Assembly: GCF_000715075.1 (NCBI RefSeq)
Contig: NC_134101.1
Location: 196,870,103-196,934,102, forward strand
Reading direction: 5' to 3'
DNA length: 64,000 nucleotides
From: Nicotiana tabacum
Lineage: Eukaryota > Streptophyta > Magnoliopsida > Solanales > Solanaceae
Below, one piece after another: positions 45,929-57,467 of this stretch. Under the pieces are notes generated by a model. It saw only the letters and a program-made list of their open reading frames with translations. It searched no databases and was not told the origin of the DNA. A program made the translations under genes and the position numbers. Every line of letters begins with the position of its first letter. Position 1 is the first letter of the stretch.

Positions 45929-46201
45929 TCTTTATTCTGATTTTTTTTTAAAAATACTTCAAAACAAAGGAAACCCGTATTTGGATTTTGAATTTTTTTT
46001 TTATTTCTTTTATTATTTTATTTCTTTTATTTCTTTTTCCATATGAAATACTTCAGAAAGAAGGAGACTACCCCCTTTTTTTGAGTTTTAAAAACTTTTT
46101 TTTTTTTTGAATTTTCTAAGGAAAGATTTCTAAAGAAGGAACTAATGAAAAATATTTTTTTGGATTTTTTGAAAATTGGGGTCGAAACCGATGAGGTTTG
46201 C

Positions 46202-46240
46202 CTACGTATCTCACATCCGGTGAGAATCAGACCCGCGTAG
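46202..46240. ncRNA. Two-helix hairpin motif, copy 5
   Basis: Outer CTACG (46202-46206) with CGTAG (46236-46240); inner TCTCAC (46209-46214) with GTGAGA (46220-46225). Preceded by GATGAGG, followed by TTCGG. Confidence 0.55.
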
Positions 46241-47062
46241 TTCGGTCAAATTAACCGAATTATTTTAGAACAAAATTCTTTCCCTTTTTTTTCAACAAAC
46301 AACTTTCCAAAAATAAAAGACTATTTTTCTATCCTTTTGTTTTTCTTTTTCTTAGTAAAGCAAATTATTGAAAATAAAACATTTTTCCTTTTTATTATCT
46401 CAAAATTTTGGCAGAGTTTTGACAGTAATTGGGCATTGTTATTTTTTCAAAGTGGAAAATTAACCCTATACACTGCTATTTTTTTTTTATATTTTTCAAA
46501 TACTCCAAAGTCAGTCAGCATGCATGTCCGAGACAAATAAATGCACGGAAACAAATAAGATGCAACAGGATGGTCTTTTCATTTCAGGTTGCTAGTCCTA
46601 GACGGACCCAACCCCTGTGTTGAGTCCCCTAAGTCAAATGCAACATGATGCAAATAAGCGTTCCTACTAGGGATCCGACATGAGGTTTCGTTATACTAGG
46701 TTTATAACCTGGGTATATGTTCTAGACTGTGTACCCGAGCGGACAAACTCGAGTCGAGGAGGGGGCTACGTACCGGGGACCCGCGAAATCGTCCGGCTTT
46801 GTAACTTGTCCGGCCTCTTTCTTATTTCAGGTATTGACACTAACAGAATAGGGAGTCTCGACCAGCGAGCTTCTCCCCGGAGGTAAGAAGAGAAAGGTTT
46901 CGCCACAGTTTATATACAGTTCAGATAATATCAAAGCGGTAAAAAAAATAACATTTATCACGTTATGCCAAAACATGTAATAAAGATCAGATAATAAAGC
47001 CAAATATAACAATTATTCTAAGCTCGAATTCTTGAACTCTGAACCAGTGGTTCTGGGTTTAA

Positions 47063-47083
47063 TCCCCAGCAGAGTCGCCAGAG
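47063..47083 (-). other. Primer binding site of the Ogre-like element
   Basis: On the minus strand CTCTGGCGACTCTGCTGGGG starts right next to the 5' LTR end. This resembles the tRNA-Arg-type PBS of Ogre elements; the tRNA was not checked. Confidence 0.7.
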
Positions 47084-47084
47084 C

Positions 47085-50000
47085 TGTCACACCTCCTTTT
47101 TGCGCGCCCGCCTCGAAGGGTTAAATGCGCGAGGGGAGTTTTTCCAATTTAAGTGACAATATTCGAAATGGGATTATTTATTTAACTCAGAGTCGCCACT
47201 TGGGAAATGTTTGGTTTTTGGTGTCCCAAGTCACCGGTTTATCTTGAATCCCAAATCGAGGAAATTTTCGACTTTTCCAAATGAAGTCTGCGAACCAGAA
47301 ATTCTAAGTAAGGAATTCTGTTGACCCGAGGGAAGGTGTTAGGCACCCTCGAATCCCGTGGTTCTAGCACGGTCGCTTAAATTGTTATAATGGCTAATTA
47401 TCTGATTTAAATACATGTTGTGACTTATGTGCTTTTATTGAATTTAAAACCGCTTTTATTATTATCATTTATTTTTATAGAATTGCAACGTCGTGAAAAT
47501 GTATCTCGAACCACGTCACAATCAATGCACCCATAGTTGTTAACACATTTCGACTCCGTTGAGATTTGAATTTGGGTCACATAAATGCGCACCCGAATTT
47601 AAGAATGTAATTTAATTAAGTCGCGCCTAAAGAGTCTAACGCGTTATTATCTTTGGGGAAGGCAGTGAAATTCACTAAACAGTCCATCCCAAATTCTAAG
47701 TATTTATTATGATCAATTATTGAGGGCCCCACAATTTGTATTTTTATTTGGCGAGGCTCGTCTCATTATTTTTTAAAAGGATAATCTTAGCACGACTACA
47801 TTTTCTATTTTTTTTGTTTTCTAAAATAAATGAAGATAAGGTCCTACTTTATTTACATACTTTCGAGTTATTATGGTTAAGTTCCAAAAGTGAGTTGCTT
47901 AAGGAGTTTGCATGACAACACATAGAATATTCTACATACAGACAGAAAAGAAAGAAAAGGCTACATTAAATTACAACTTCAAATCTTTCTCATTTTTTTG
48001 CATTCATGCTTCGAGTGGCTTACAAGATGAACCAGTGTATCAGTTTGTGTACCTGGTATTTGGAAAGTAAGGAAAGAAGATGAAGATCAGTAGAAGCAGC
48101 AATAGTGTAAATACATAGCAACAACAACAACCCAACAACAGCAATTCGAATCAGATTCAAGGCCCAGAAAACTTTGAAGAAAAACGAACAACTCAAATAG
48201 AACAAACCCAAAGTTTGTAAACCAACTAAACATCAACAAACCACGCGTTTATTAAAACCCGAAACTAAACTCGTTTCTCATTTTGTTTTTGTTTTCTCTC
48301 TTTAAACTCTATCACACTCTCTTCAGATTTTCAGAATGTATTCCTCTCTCAAAATAATCCTCAAAAAAAAATCTTACAAGTTTAGTCTAAGTTTTTTCTC
48401 TCAAGTCTTCCTTTTTCTCTTTTTATGTTCAAGTCAAAACTCTCTCTCCAATGTCCTCTTTTAATGTCAAGAATGACTCTATATATAGCAAGACAAGTCT
48501 TGAATCCCCAACCCCAAATATTCTCTCATGGCATGCTTTGTCCCCCACTACATTAAATAAATACATCAACCTCAACCCATTATATCTTGTCCCCCATGTC
48601 TAACATTAAATAAATACATCATCCCCAACCCATTATAATTTGTCCCCCATGCTTAATATAAACAAATGCAATATTCCCCTCCACTACATTATGTTTTGTC
48701 CCACATTATGTTAAACAAATATATCAAAACCTCACCCCATTATATTTTGTCCCCATGCCTACATAAAGAATTACAATAATATTCAATTACCAAATTACCC
48801 CTCCGACCTTATTGCAATTACCATTTTACCCCTAAGCGTACTGCAATTTACCAAACTACCCCCATCAGCTCTAAACAATCAATTAATCATAACTTAACCA
48901 AAATATAGCCAAGATGACCAATTTCTCAACAATCTTCAACAACAAATCATATGAACACAGATGAACAACAAATTCAAATTAATGGGAATAAGTTAACCAT
49001 ATTGGGAACCAATCCTGGTTAGCTTAGACCAAAAATGAATGAACAAAGAGACAACAATACAAACAACAAAATGCATGATTCAAATTAAATCAACAAATTA
49101 AAAAGCAAAACAAACTCAAATTAATTTACTGGACGAACTTCAAACAATGAATAAACATACATTAAAATCTATTTTAAACAACAAACATGACGAATTAAAT
49201 GATTCAACAACATTAATAATTTCTGAAAAATACATAAAACACATGAAATAAATTGAAGAAATAATTAATTAAATTTCAATTTGAATCTAACAAACATTAA
49301 ACTAACAAATTTTTACCTAAACAATAAAACAAACATGAAATAAACATGAAAAATATCTAATTAAATTTCTATTTGAAATCTGAAAATTAATTCAACAAAA
49401 CATATGAACATGAACAAAACCAAAAATCAAATATCTACCGAATTTAGATTCGAGAAATATCAAAACGAAATACGGACAAAATAAAACTCAAAATCTACTA
49501 ACCGGATTGAACGAAATACGTACGGACTGTTTTGACGAACCTCGACCAAAACTCGAACAAACGATGACGAACACGAACCTAAGAAACAACTGAAGCCACG
49601 CCAAAGCAGTAGTAGCAGTTGACGCGGCAGAACAGAAGCAGCTGGGGGTGCGTTTGGTTGTTTGGATGGAGAAGATGAAGCAAAAGGCAGAAACGGACGC
49701 GGAAGCAGCTTGGCCATGGAAGCGAGGTTGAACACAGAAGCAGCTGGAACGCTGGCGGACGGGGTCGTTCATGGCGAGGATGGCGCAGCCTGAGGCGGGG
49801 TCGTTCATGGCGCAGCTGGAATGCTGGACTGGTTCGTTGGTGCAGCCATGGCAGTGCTCGTCGTTTGGACGGTGTGGGGCAGCCATAGCAGCCTGAGCTC
49901 AAACTTGAGCTCAACGAAGAAGATGAAGTAAGGGCAACGACCAACGACCATGCGAGCTCATGCTTGAGCTCGACGAGGCAGCGACGATGGTGTTGGAGCT

Positions 50001-50731
50001 TGTTCTGGGCGTGAGTAGGTGGAAAGGCTGCCATGGTTGTGTGTTTTTTTGAGTTTGGGGAAGAAGAAGATAGGGAAGGAGGCAGATGGTTTAGGTTTTT
50101 CTTTTTTAGGGTTTTTGGGTTTTTTCTTTTGTGTTGGACAAAAATGAAAAATGAAGAGGGGTTTGGGTCTTTGGGTTAATGGGGCAGACCGGGTCGACCC
50201 GGTTTGAAGTGGACCGGGTCATGGAGAAGGTTGGGCAATTATTTGGGCCTGGGGTTGAAATTTGAAGAAATGACCCAATCCGATTTTTCTTTGTATTTTT
50301 GTTCTCTTTTCTTCTTTTATTTTTCTAAAACTAAATTATAAAAGTACTTAAATTATTATTAAGAAATAAATTAAGTTATAAAAGCGCAAATTAACTCCCA
50401 ATAACAATTAACGCATAATTAAGTAACAATTAAGCATAAAATTGTATATTTGGACATTAAATGCTAAAAATGCAAAAGATGCCTATTTTTGTAATTTTTA
50501 TTTTTTGTAAACAAACTTAATTACTAACAAATTGTAAAATTAAATCCTACCTGCAAAATGCGACATATTTTTGTATTTTTTATTAATTTAACAAATAAAC
50601 AAGCACAGATAAATACGAATAATTATCCAAAAATATCACAAAATCTCACAACATTGCACACCAAGGAAAATCATTTTATTTTGAATTTTTTGGGAGTAAT
50701 TCTCATATAGGGCAAAAATCACGTGCTTACA
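47085..50731 (-). repeat. 5' LTR of the Ogre-like element
   Basis: 3,647 bp, TGTCACACCTCC...CACGTGCTTACA. A close match to 33617-37276 with scattered substitutions and a few indels, e.g. extra caacaaccca near 48130 and a missing ~28-bp stretch near 49855. The TATA-like CTATATATAG recurs near 48479-48488. Confidence 0.93.
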
Positions 50732-50736
50732 ATATT
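50732..50736 (+). repeat. Target-site duplication ATATT (right copy)
   Basis: One mismatch to ATGTT at 33612-33616. Confidence 0.8.
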
Positions 50737-51772
50737 AAATAAAAAATTCAATAATAGTTAAGATGCTCAATCAAGTTGTCAGTCCTTTCCTATGTCATTT
50801 TGGGACTTACTATAAAATTTAGGAGTGAAAAATAAACTTAAATATTTTTTAAGGAAATATATGCTTAATTCCTTACCCGTAAGTAATAATCTTGCTAAGA
50901 GAATGCCGAGTGTGGAGAAAATTTGTAAAATATGTGGAACTGAAGGTGAGGATGTTGAGCATTTGATATTTAGGTCATGTCCTCGTTCTTAACTTGTGTG
51001 GAAACTAAGTCCTATAAAGTGCCATGCTTTAGAAAATATTAATGATTTTTTAATTTGGAGGTACAAGATGGTTTCAGATGCTAGACAATATTCTGAGTCA
51101 ATAGAGTTACTAAATTTAAGCTTTAATGTTATGTGCCAAATCTGAAAAGCTAAGAATGCCTGCTATTTTAATCAAGATAGGTTGGAACCAAATGATATTG
51201 TTTCTAAGCCTCTATTTGATTATCATGAGTATAGAGAAATTTTAGCTACTTGCTCATCTACTAGTTCTCAAAAATAAGAATTGTTTTACGGCTCAACTAA
51301 CAAACCACAAAGATGGTATTTTATTATTTACTAATGCATGTCTACATGTGGATGCTAGACGAGTGAGTATTGGTGTTGCAACTTTAGATAGCTTTGCGAA
51401 CCTCCTTCATGCCCATGAATCCTCAATCTAGTTTGTGGGAAAAGTCATGACTGCTGAAGCGCTTGCGATAAGAATGACTCTTGAACATGCAATTATACAT
51501 TGTTGAAAGAAGATGAAGGTTCTATCATATGCAGAGAGTGTTATTGATATGATCTAGATAAAATTAATACCTCATTGGAGATAAAGGTGACTTGTAAAGA
51601 TATTTGGAAGCTATCAACTTTGTTTGATTATGTCAAATTTGCTTATATTCTTAGAAGTCTAAATAAACTAACACATAATTTAGCTAAGTTTTTTATTACT
51701 CTGTTAAAGGAAGTGTCTTTGAGAAAACTTTCTATTCCCCCTCCCCCTCCACACACACACAAAAAAAAAAAA
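50737..51772 (+). pseudogene. L1-type LINE, segment 3 (zinc-binding and RNase H-like end)
   Basis: Continues segment 2: NNLAKRMPSVEKICKICGTE with DVEHLIFRSC, a zinc-binding RT-associated domain (Cys-x2-Cys...His...Cys, about 50905-50985), then VDARRVSIGVATLDSF and MTAEALAIRMTLEHAI, the RNase H-like end found in plant L1 ORF2. Frames are broken by several stops. The segment ends in a CA-rich then A12 run (51761-51772), which may be the 3' tail, though the exact end is not provable. Confidence 0.82.
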
Positions 51773-52747
51773 TCCAGAAGAGATTTAGAGCCTGTTTGGA
51801 AAGTCACCTTGAAAATGGATTTGGGTGTAATTACACAGTTTGACATGTTTGTTTGGCCAAGTAATTACTTGGTCAGCATGGAATTGAGTAATCGGAGGGG
51901 TGTAATTACACTCTCCAATTCTCAAGGGAGAGGTGAGAATTGGTGGTAATTATACTGTGTAATTACAACGTTGCTTTTTAGTTTTTTTTTTCCTTTTCGT
52001 TTTTTTTTATTATTTTAAATTTTATTTTTACTTTTTAATTTCTTTTGAAATTTTAAAACATATTTTTCTTTGTACATTATTTATCTTTTATTTCTCTATC
52101 TTTACTTCTTGTGATTCCATGTAATTGCTTATATTTTATTTTTTATTTATTTTAATTTTTTAGTTTTTGAAACTACACATACTAATATTAGAAATAATGA
52201 GTCCTTAACAAACTTGACATATAATGAGTAATACAATTAAAGTAAAATTTCAATGTTGAATGTGGTTATAAATTTATTGTGTTTCCTACTCTTAAGTTGC
52301 ATAGTGGATCTTGCTATTATTATGTTGGAATTTGACATATGTTATTTGAATGTGTTATATTCATAGTTCCAATTTACTTGTTATGGTAGTATTGCCTCAC
52401 ATTACATGTTGTTCATATTTTAGTTAGAATTGATAGATTAGTATTGTCAAATATTTGAATAATGTTATGACATTATATTTATAAATATTAGTAGATTATT
52501 TAATCAAACATGAATTCCATGATGTTTTTACAAAACGTATATTTTTAGTTTTTGTAAGTATCTAAACTAAATATTATTAATCTTAAAATTAATTTTAGTT
52601 GTTAATTTATACTTATTTAATTATTTATAGGCATATATTTATTATATTAACTTTTAAGTTTTGATAATTACTTCATTTAAAATTTAATTTAACTGTGTAA
52701 TTACACTTGTGCAACCAAACAGTAAACTTGTAATTACACTGTAATTA

Positions 52748-54138
52748 TCTATACTATATTAAAAGCACGAAGGTCCTTAGCGAAATGTCGTTCGCCTTTT
52801 TTACCCCTTTAAAATAGAGTTAATATTGGACAAAATCGACATTTAAAATTGTTTCCTAATATTTAGAAATTTTAGATCAACTAAATTTTGTGATTTAAAT
52901 TCTTCCTTATTTGAACTAGGTAAGAAATCCTAATATTAATTAGGACATTAAAATCAATTGAAAAATAAATTGTTAAAAAAAAAAGGAAAAACTATCAACA
53001 ACCCCAATATTAGTGGTACGTGCGTTTAAAAATTGTTACTAATTTATGTGGTTTTCCTTATATAGACCAACTTAATGTTACTTGTGCTATTACAAGGAGG
53101 AAAAATATAAATGCCACAAAGTTAGATGATGGAAACCATTGTAGACATGAACAAGACTTTTCAAATAAATATGAGAGACTGGTTAATTATTAATATTAAT
53201 TTGTAAAATTTATCTCATACTATAATATTAATTACACCTCAATAATTTCAACAAATAACTATAAAACATAAGAGAGAGAAGTGTTGGCCTGTTGGCAATA
53301 GTTAAAAAAACACGAATAACTTTGCAAATACAAATATCCAAACTTAAATATTAGATTGATTTATTATTCTTGAAAAATATAATTCTAAATAAAATTATAA
53401 CTATAGTCAAATATTTAAAACTTGTAGTGAGTTAGTATTATTAATTTCAATCAACAAAAATTAAATCATTTCTTTTAATAAGAATTAATATTAAAATTTT
53501 GAATTAACAAATTAAAAACATAAATCCCATTCAATTTCTTTCCAAATTCATCATATAAGTAAACCCTTTTTTTCAGTTGACAAATTTTAGATGCAAAAAT
53601 TAGATTTTTTTTATAGGAATAGCATTTGTGGTGGAATGAATAAAAATTAATGCAAAATCGATTATAGTATAGTAATAAGCATCAACTGCAAAATTCTATA
53701 ATACTCTTGAATAAATTTATACATATAATTTCATGATACATGGAAAGTTAAAAACAAAAAGAGTAGATTAATTAAAATATAGCAGTTGAATTTACTTTTT
53801 GTGATAGTAATTTTTTTTTTTAATATGTTGAAAATAATTCTTATGGTATTTCTTATATATTAAAGAAATAGAACAAATTTTTGCTCGTGAGCAAAAAGAA
53901 GACGTCTTTTGTCAATTGAATGAGATAATTAAGAACTTATATGTGATAGAGTTTCTTTCTTCTTCTTTTTTGAGTTAGCTAAATAGGATCAACAATTATC
54001 ATTTTTAGAAACTTACAATTTTTAACTTTACCTTTTATTTTTGATAACTTAAACTATAATAATATAAAAATTATGTAATTAAAATATTATATTTATTGAG
54101 GTAGGGTAGCACGCGCAATGCGCGTACTCTAAGACTAG
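52748..54138 (+). mobile_element. Non-autonomous Helitron, 1.39 kb
   Basis: Begins TCTATACTATATTAAAAGCACGAAG, the TC start common to plant Helitrons. Ends with the hairpin ACGCGC-AAT-GCGCGT (54111-54125) about 13 nt before CTAG (54135-54138). Flanked by A on the left and T on the right, as expected for insertion into AT without duplication. No Rep/helicase frame. Confidence 0.88.
54111..54125 (+). terminator. Helitron 3' terminal hairpin
   Basis: Perfect 6 bp stem, ACGCGC/GCGCGT, loop AAT, placed before the CTAG end. In Helitrons this acts as the transposition end signal, not a transcription terminator. Confidence 0.85.
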
Positions 54139-54258
54139 TACTATGACAAATAAGCAGGTAGTCGTAATGACACAACTGTGTAATTACTAGGTTGTATAAT
54201 TACTACCCTAGTAATTACACCAATTCCAAGTAGCCGTGACTTTACAAACAGACCCTTA

Positions 54259-55255
54259 CAAATATTAGAACAAGATTACAACTTCATCATCTTATTTCTT
54301 CTTTATTTCTCATTTCCGTCAACACCTATGCTCACGCCCAGCCCCCTTCAGCAAGCTAGTTCCCCCCTCTCCTTGTATTGTATCTGAAAATTGAATGCCA
54401 CTTTTGCTTCTTGTAAGTTTTTCTTCTTCCTCCTATCTTTCTTTTTTTCCTTTTTGGAGAAAGATTCTTGTAAATAGAATATGCGCTCTGAACCTTGCAT
54501 TGGTTAGTTGAAGTGACATAAAGGATACTCTTTTTTCTACTTTTAGATTTAGAACAGCATTGTAAGATTAATGAGATACTCAATTAATGAGAAACACCAA
54601 GAGAAAGTTGGTCTTACAGTTGAGCAATAGAAGAGAATATTCGATGGTCCATCTTGTAAAGGTGGATTTTCATGAATTAAAAGGTGGAATTTAGATCAAA
54701 TCTTTTATTTCACAGTGGCGTAGTCACTTTTTTTTTGGGCTGATAAATTACTGACATTTCAAAACTTACAGGCGTAGTCACCTATGTAACATTGACTCTT
54801 CGTCTTGCTTTGACATATCCGTCTTCAAGCGGTACCCAATGCTTACCATACATGCGATGTAGGTATTTTAGGACTTGGTTGTACTAATTTGAATTCTAAT
54901 TATGGAAATTATTTGCATCTGTTCAGGAAACAAGTGAAGATAGTTTAGGAGACACTTTGAAACTTCAACGGGATACCACATTTTAAATAAAACAAAAGTA
55001 TACAGCTTTTGAGATCCATAGTAGCAGATGTTTCCAGTAAAAATAATGACATCAAATATCCTTAATGATCATGTATAGATATGTCTTTCAATGTGTTAAT
55101 TAATAAGTATTGAAGACATGATTATGTAATAAAAGTATACCATCTCTAACAACTTAAGCTTTTAGATGTGATACAGTAAGGAATGAAGCCTTTGGCAAAT
55201 TCATTTGAATGTCAACCTTACTATTTGGTCAACATTGTAGCTCGACTAGATTTGA
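54259..55255. other. Gene-free spacer of unknown origin
   Basis: No transposon ends and no domain found. It contains a possible splice-donor context (cttGTAAGTTT near 54412) and short open stretches. It could be old host intron/UTR DNA or the lost 5' part (LTR and gag) of the chromovirus that follows. Confidence 0.4.
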
Positions 55256-56005
55256 ATGTCATGTGAAAGTGAACCAGTGTCCTCAGAGTTAGCATCTGAG
55301 CATGAGATTGTTATTGAAGGTGATATCGAGGTTGAGTTACAAGAAGCCATTTGTTTGAGTGCATTGTCCGGTAACAGTGTTGGAGTAAATACTATATTAG
55401 TAAATGGAATTATCAAGAATAGAAAGTTGAGTGTGCTAGTTGACTTTGGTAGCACCCATAGTTTCATAGATGAGCAGACAATGAAAGAAACTGGATATCA
55501 TCCAGTGTACTCTACTCCAATTAGAGTGACTGTTGCGGATGTCAATTATATGTACTGTAGTTCTACTTGTCCTGAGTTCACTTGGAAGATGACTGGTAAA
55601 ACCTTCAAGGAGGACTTGAGGATCATCAAGTTGGGAGCGTGTGACATAGTGCTGGGCAATGACTGGATGAAAAAGTTTAACCCCACTACATTTGACCATG
55701 AGCAGCAAACTGTTACCATTGGGAAGAAGGGCAATAAAGTGGTCTTACAGGCCATTCCTGAAAGGGGAAGACTTAGTATGATAAGTGGCAGCACCATGGG
55801 CAAAATATTGAGGAAAGGACAGGGGATGATGGCACATTTGTTTCTACTCAAAGTGGAACAGAATCAAGAGCAAGAAGTGGTGGATTCTGCTATTCAAGAG
55901 TTGCTGGCCAAAAATGAAGAAGTGTTTGCGGAGCCTACAACAATACCCCCACTAGACAATTCCTTTGAAGAGTGGGGCCTCACCAATAAGTTTAAGGCCA
56001 TATAG
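55256..56005 (+). pseudogene. Protease region of a chromovirus polyprotein (element D)
   Basis: 249-codon frame with an aspartic protease: LSVLVDFGSTHSFIDEQTM (Asp in a DFGS instead of the usual DSG/DTG) and ACDIVLGNDWMKKFNP. The C-terminal linker reaches EEVFAEPTTIPP before a frameshift near 55965 ends it at TAG 56003-56005. The style fits Reina/CRM-type chromoviruses and not Tekay, which uses DPGS and MGMDWL; the exact clade is uncertain. Gag is not seen. Confidence 0.82.
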
Positions 56006-57008
56006 ATACAACTTCTTCCAGAAAGAAGAGCTAGAGAAGCAAGTTAAAGATATGATGAGCCATGGGATTATACAACCTAGTCAATTTCCTTTTTCTTCTC
56101 CAGCTTTATTAGTAAAGAAAAAGGATGGAACATGGAGATTCTGTGTAGACTACAGGGGCTTGAACGAGATTACAATTAAAGATAAATAGTCAATTCCTAT
56201 AGTGGATGATTTGTTAGATGAGCTACAAGGGTCTATGATTTTTTCAAAAATTGATCTGAGAGTCAGGTATCACCAGATCAGAATGAGACTAGCTGATGTG
56301 CACAAAACAACATTCAGAACCCACCAAGGCCATTATGAGTTCAAACCGATGCCTTTTGGGCTCAGCAATACACCTGCTACATTTCAAGTTTTGATGAACC
56401 AGGTATTTCAAGCCCATCTTAGGAAGTTTGTTTTGGTTTTCTTTGATGACATACTGGTCTATAGCAAGTCACTAAATGAACATCTCAGTCACCTAGTTAT
56501 AGTTTTTGAGATATTGAAGGACCACTCGTTGTTTGCCAAAAGGTCTAAGTGTTCTTTTGGACAACCCATGGTAGAATATCTTGGCCGTGTGATAACTGCT
56601 GCAGGAGTGTCTACTGATCCAGAGAAGATTCAAGCAATGATAGAGTGGCCTAAACCATCTAGTGTAAGAGCTCTGAGAGATTTCGTTGGGCTCACAAGGT
56701 ATTATAGAAAATATGTCCAGAACTATGGCATCATCTGTAGGCCCTTGACTGAATTGCTCAGGAAGGATACATTCAAATGGATTGAAGAAGCTGAGACATC
56801 ATTTGAGACCTTAAAAGCGGCTATGACTAATACACCTGTACTTGCTTTACCTGATTATAATCAGAAATTTATTGTAGAGATAGATGCAAGTCACTCAGGG
56901 ATAAGGGCTGTATTGATGCAGAAGGGTAGACCTATAACCTATTTTAGCAAGGTGTTGGCTCCAAGGCACAGAGGTAGATTAATCTATGAAAAGGAATGCA
57001 TGGCATGA
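55965..57008 (+). pseudogene. Reverse transcriptase and start of RNase H of element D
   Basis: Frame +0, with TAG at 56187-56189 just after [13 protein letters not shown] blocks: [33 protein letters not shown], catalytic FFDDILVYSKS (about 56438-56470), EYLGRVITAAGVSTDPEKI. RNase H starts near VEIDASHSGIRAVLMQKG. TGA at 57006-57008 cuts the RNase H. Related elements have Gly for the Val-Arg in LRVRYHQ, so the palm is further degraded. Confidence 0.88.
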
Positions 57009-57467
57009 CTCAGTGCTATTGACAAATGGAGGCACTATCTACAATATAGGCATTTTATAGTGAGGACCGATCACCACAACCACAAGTACTTGTTGGAACA
57101 GAAGGTTACCACGACAATACAACAAAAAGGCTTGACGTAGTTACTTGGACTAGACTATGAAGTCCAGTACAAGAAGGGAGCAAAGAATCGAGTTGTAGAT
57201 ACATGCATTGTCCCGGAAGTATGAGGGCATCGAAGAAGTGGGTGCTAGCTATCCAACAACTACTCTACAGGCCATTAGCACTACAATGCCAAGATGGATA
57301 TTAGGCATCAGCAAAAGTTATGAAGGAGATTCCCAAGTAGTTGAACTCATTACTGAGCTATCGATAGCTCCTGTTGGACCTCACCTATATCATTACTCAG
57401 CTGACATCCTTAGAAAAAAAAAGGAAAAATATATGTTGGAGCTTCTGGTGATCTCAGACGACAATTA
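57009..57467 (+). pseudogene. RNase H end and linker of element D
   Basis: After TGA the same frame gives LSAIDKWRHYLQYRHFIVRT and DHHNHKYLLEQKVTTT, then TAG near 57138-57140 and LLGLDYEVQYKKGAKN. A frameshift near 57190 degrades the ADALS box. The open frame at 57208-57471 carries the linker to integrase. Confidence 0.8.

Larger units (their letters stand above)
44221..47060 (-). other. Non-coding leader of the Ogre-like element
   Basis: About 2.8 kb between PBS and gag with no recognisable coding domain. It holds hairpin copies 3-5, a diverged duplication of about 205 bp (44841-45235), long A/T-rich tracts (45340-46170) and an (AT)n microsatellite. Confidence 0.6.
33617..50731 (-). mobile_element. 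Gag-only (non-autonomous) Ogre-like LTR retrotransposon, 17.1 kb
   Basis: Minus-strand element: 5' LTR 47085-50731, PBS about 47063-47083, leader to 44221, gag 42028-44220, a 4.75 kb non-coding 3' region with tandem arrays, PPT at 37277-37291, 3' LTR 33617-37276. TSD ATGTT/ATATT. Gag is Ogre-like but no protease, RT, RNase H or integrase sequence is present, so it would depend on a partner element. LTR pairs look about 98% alike by eye, with a few indels. It inserted into the L1-type LINE. Confidence 0.9.
51788..54255. mobile_element. PIF/Harbinger-like TIR element (Tourist-like), non-autonomous
   Basis: Ends carry a roughly 20 bp TIR: GAGCCTGTTTGGAAAGTCAC (51788) against the complement of GTGACTTTACAAACAGACCC (ending 54255). 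TTA on both sides (51785-51787 and 54256-54258) fits the 3 bp TSD of this superfamily. Subterminal gtaattaca motifs are frequent near both ends. Without the Helitron it is about 1.08 kb with no transposase frame. Confidence 0.75.

Noticed and set aside
51761..51772. A12 as a certain LINE poly(A) tail
   Set aside because: Kept only as a possible end: it follows a CA repeat and no LINE target-site duplication could be found.
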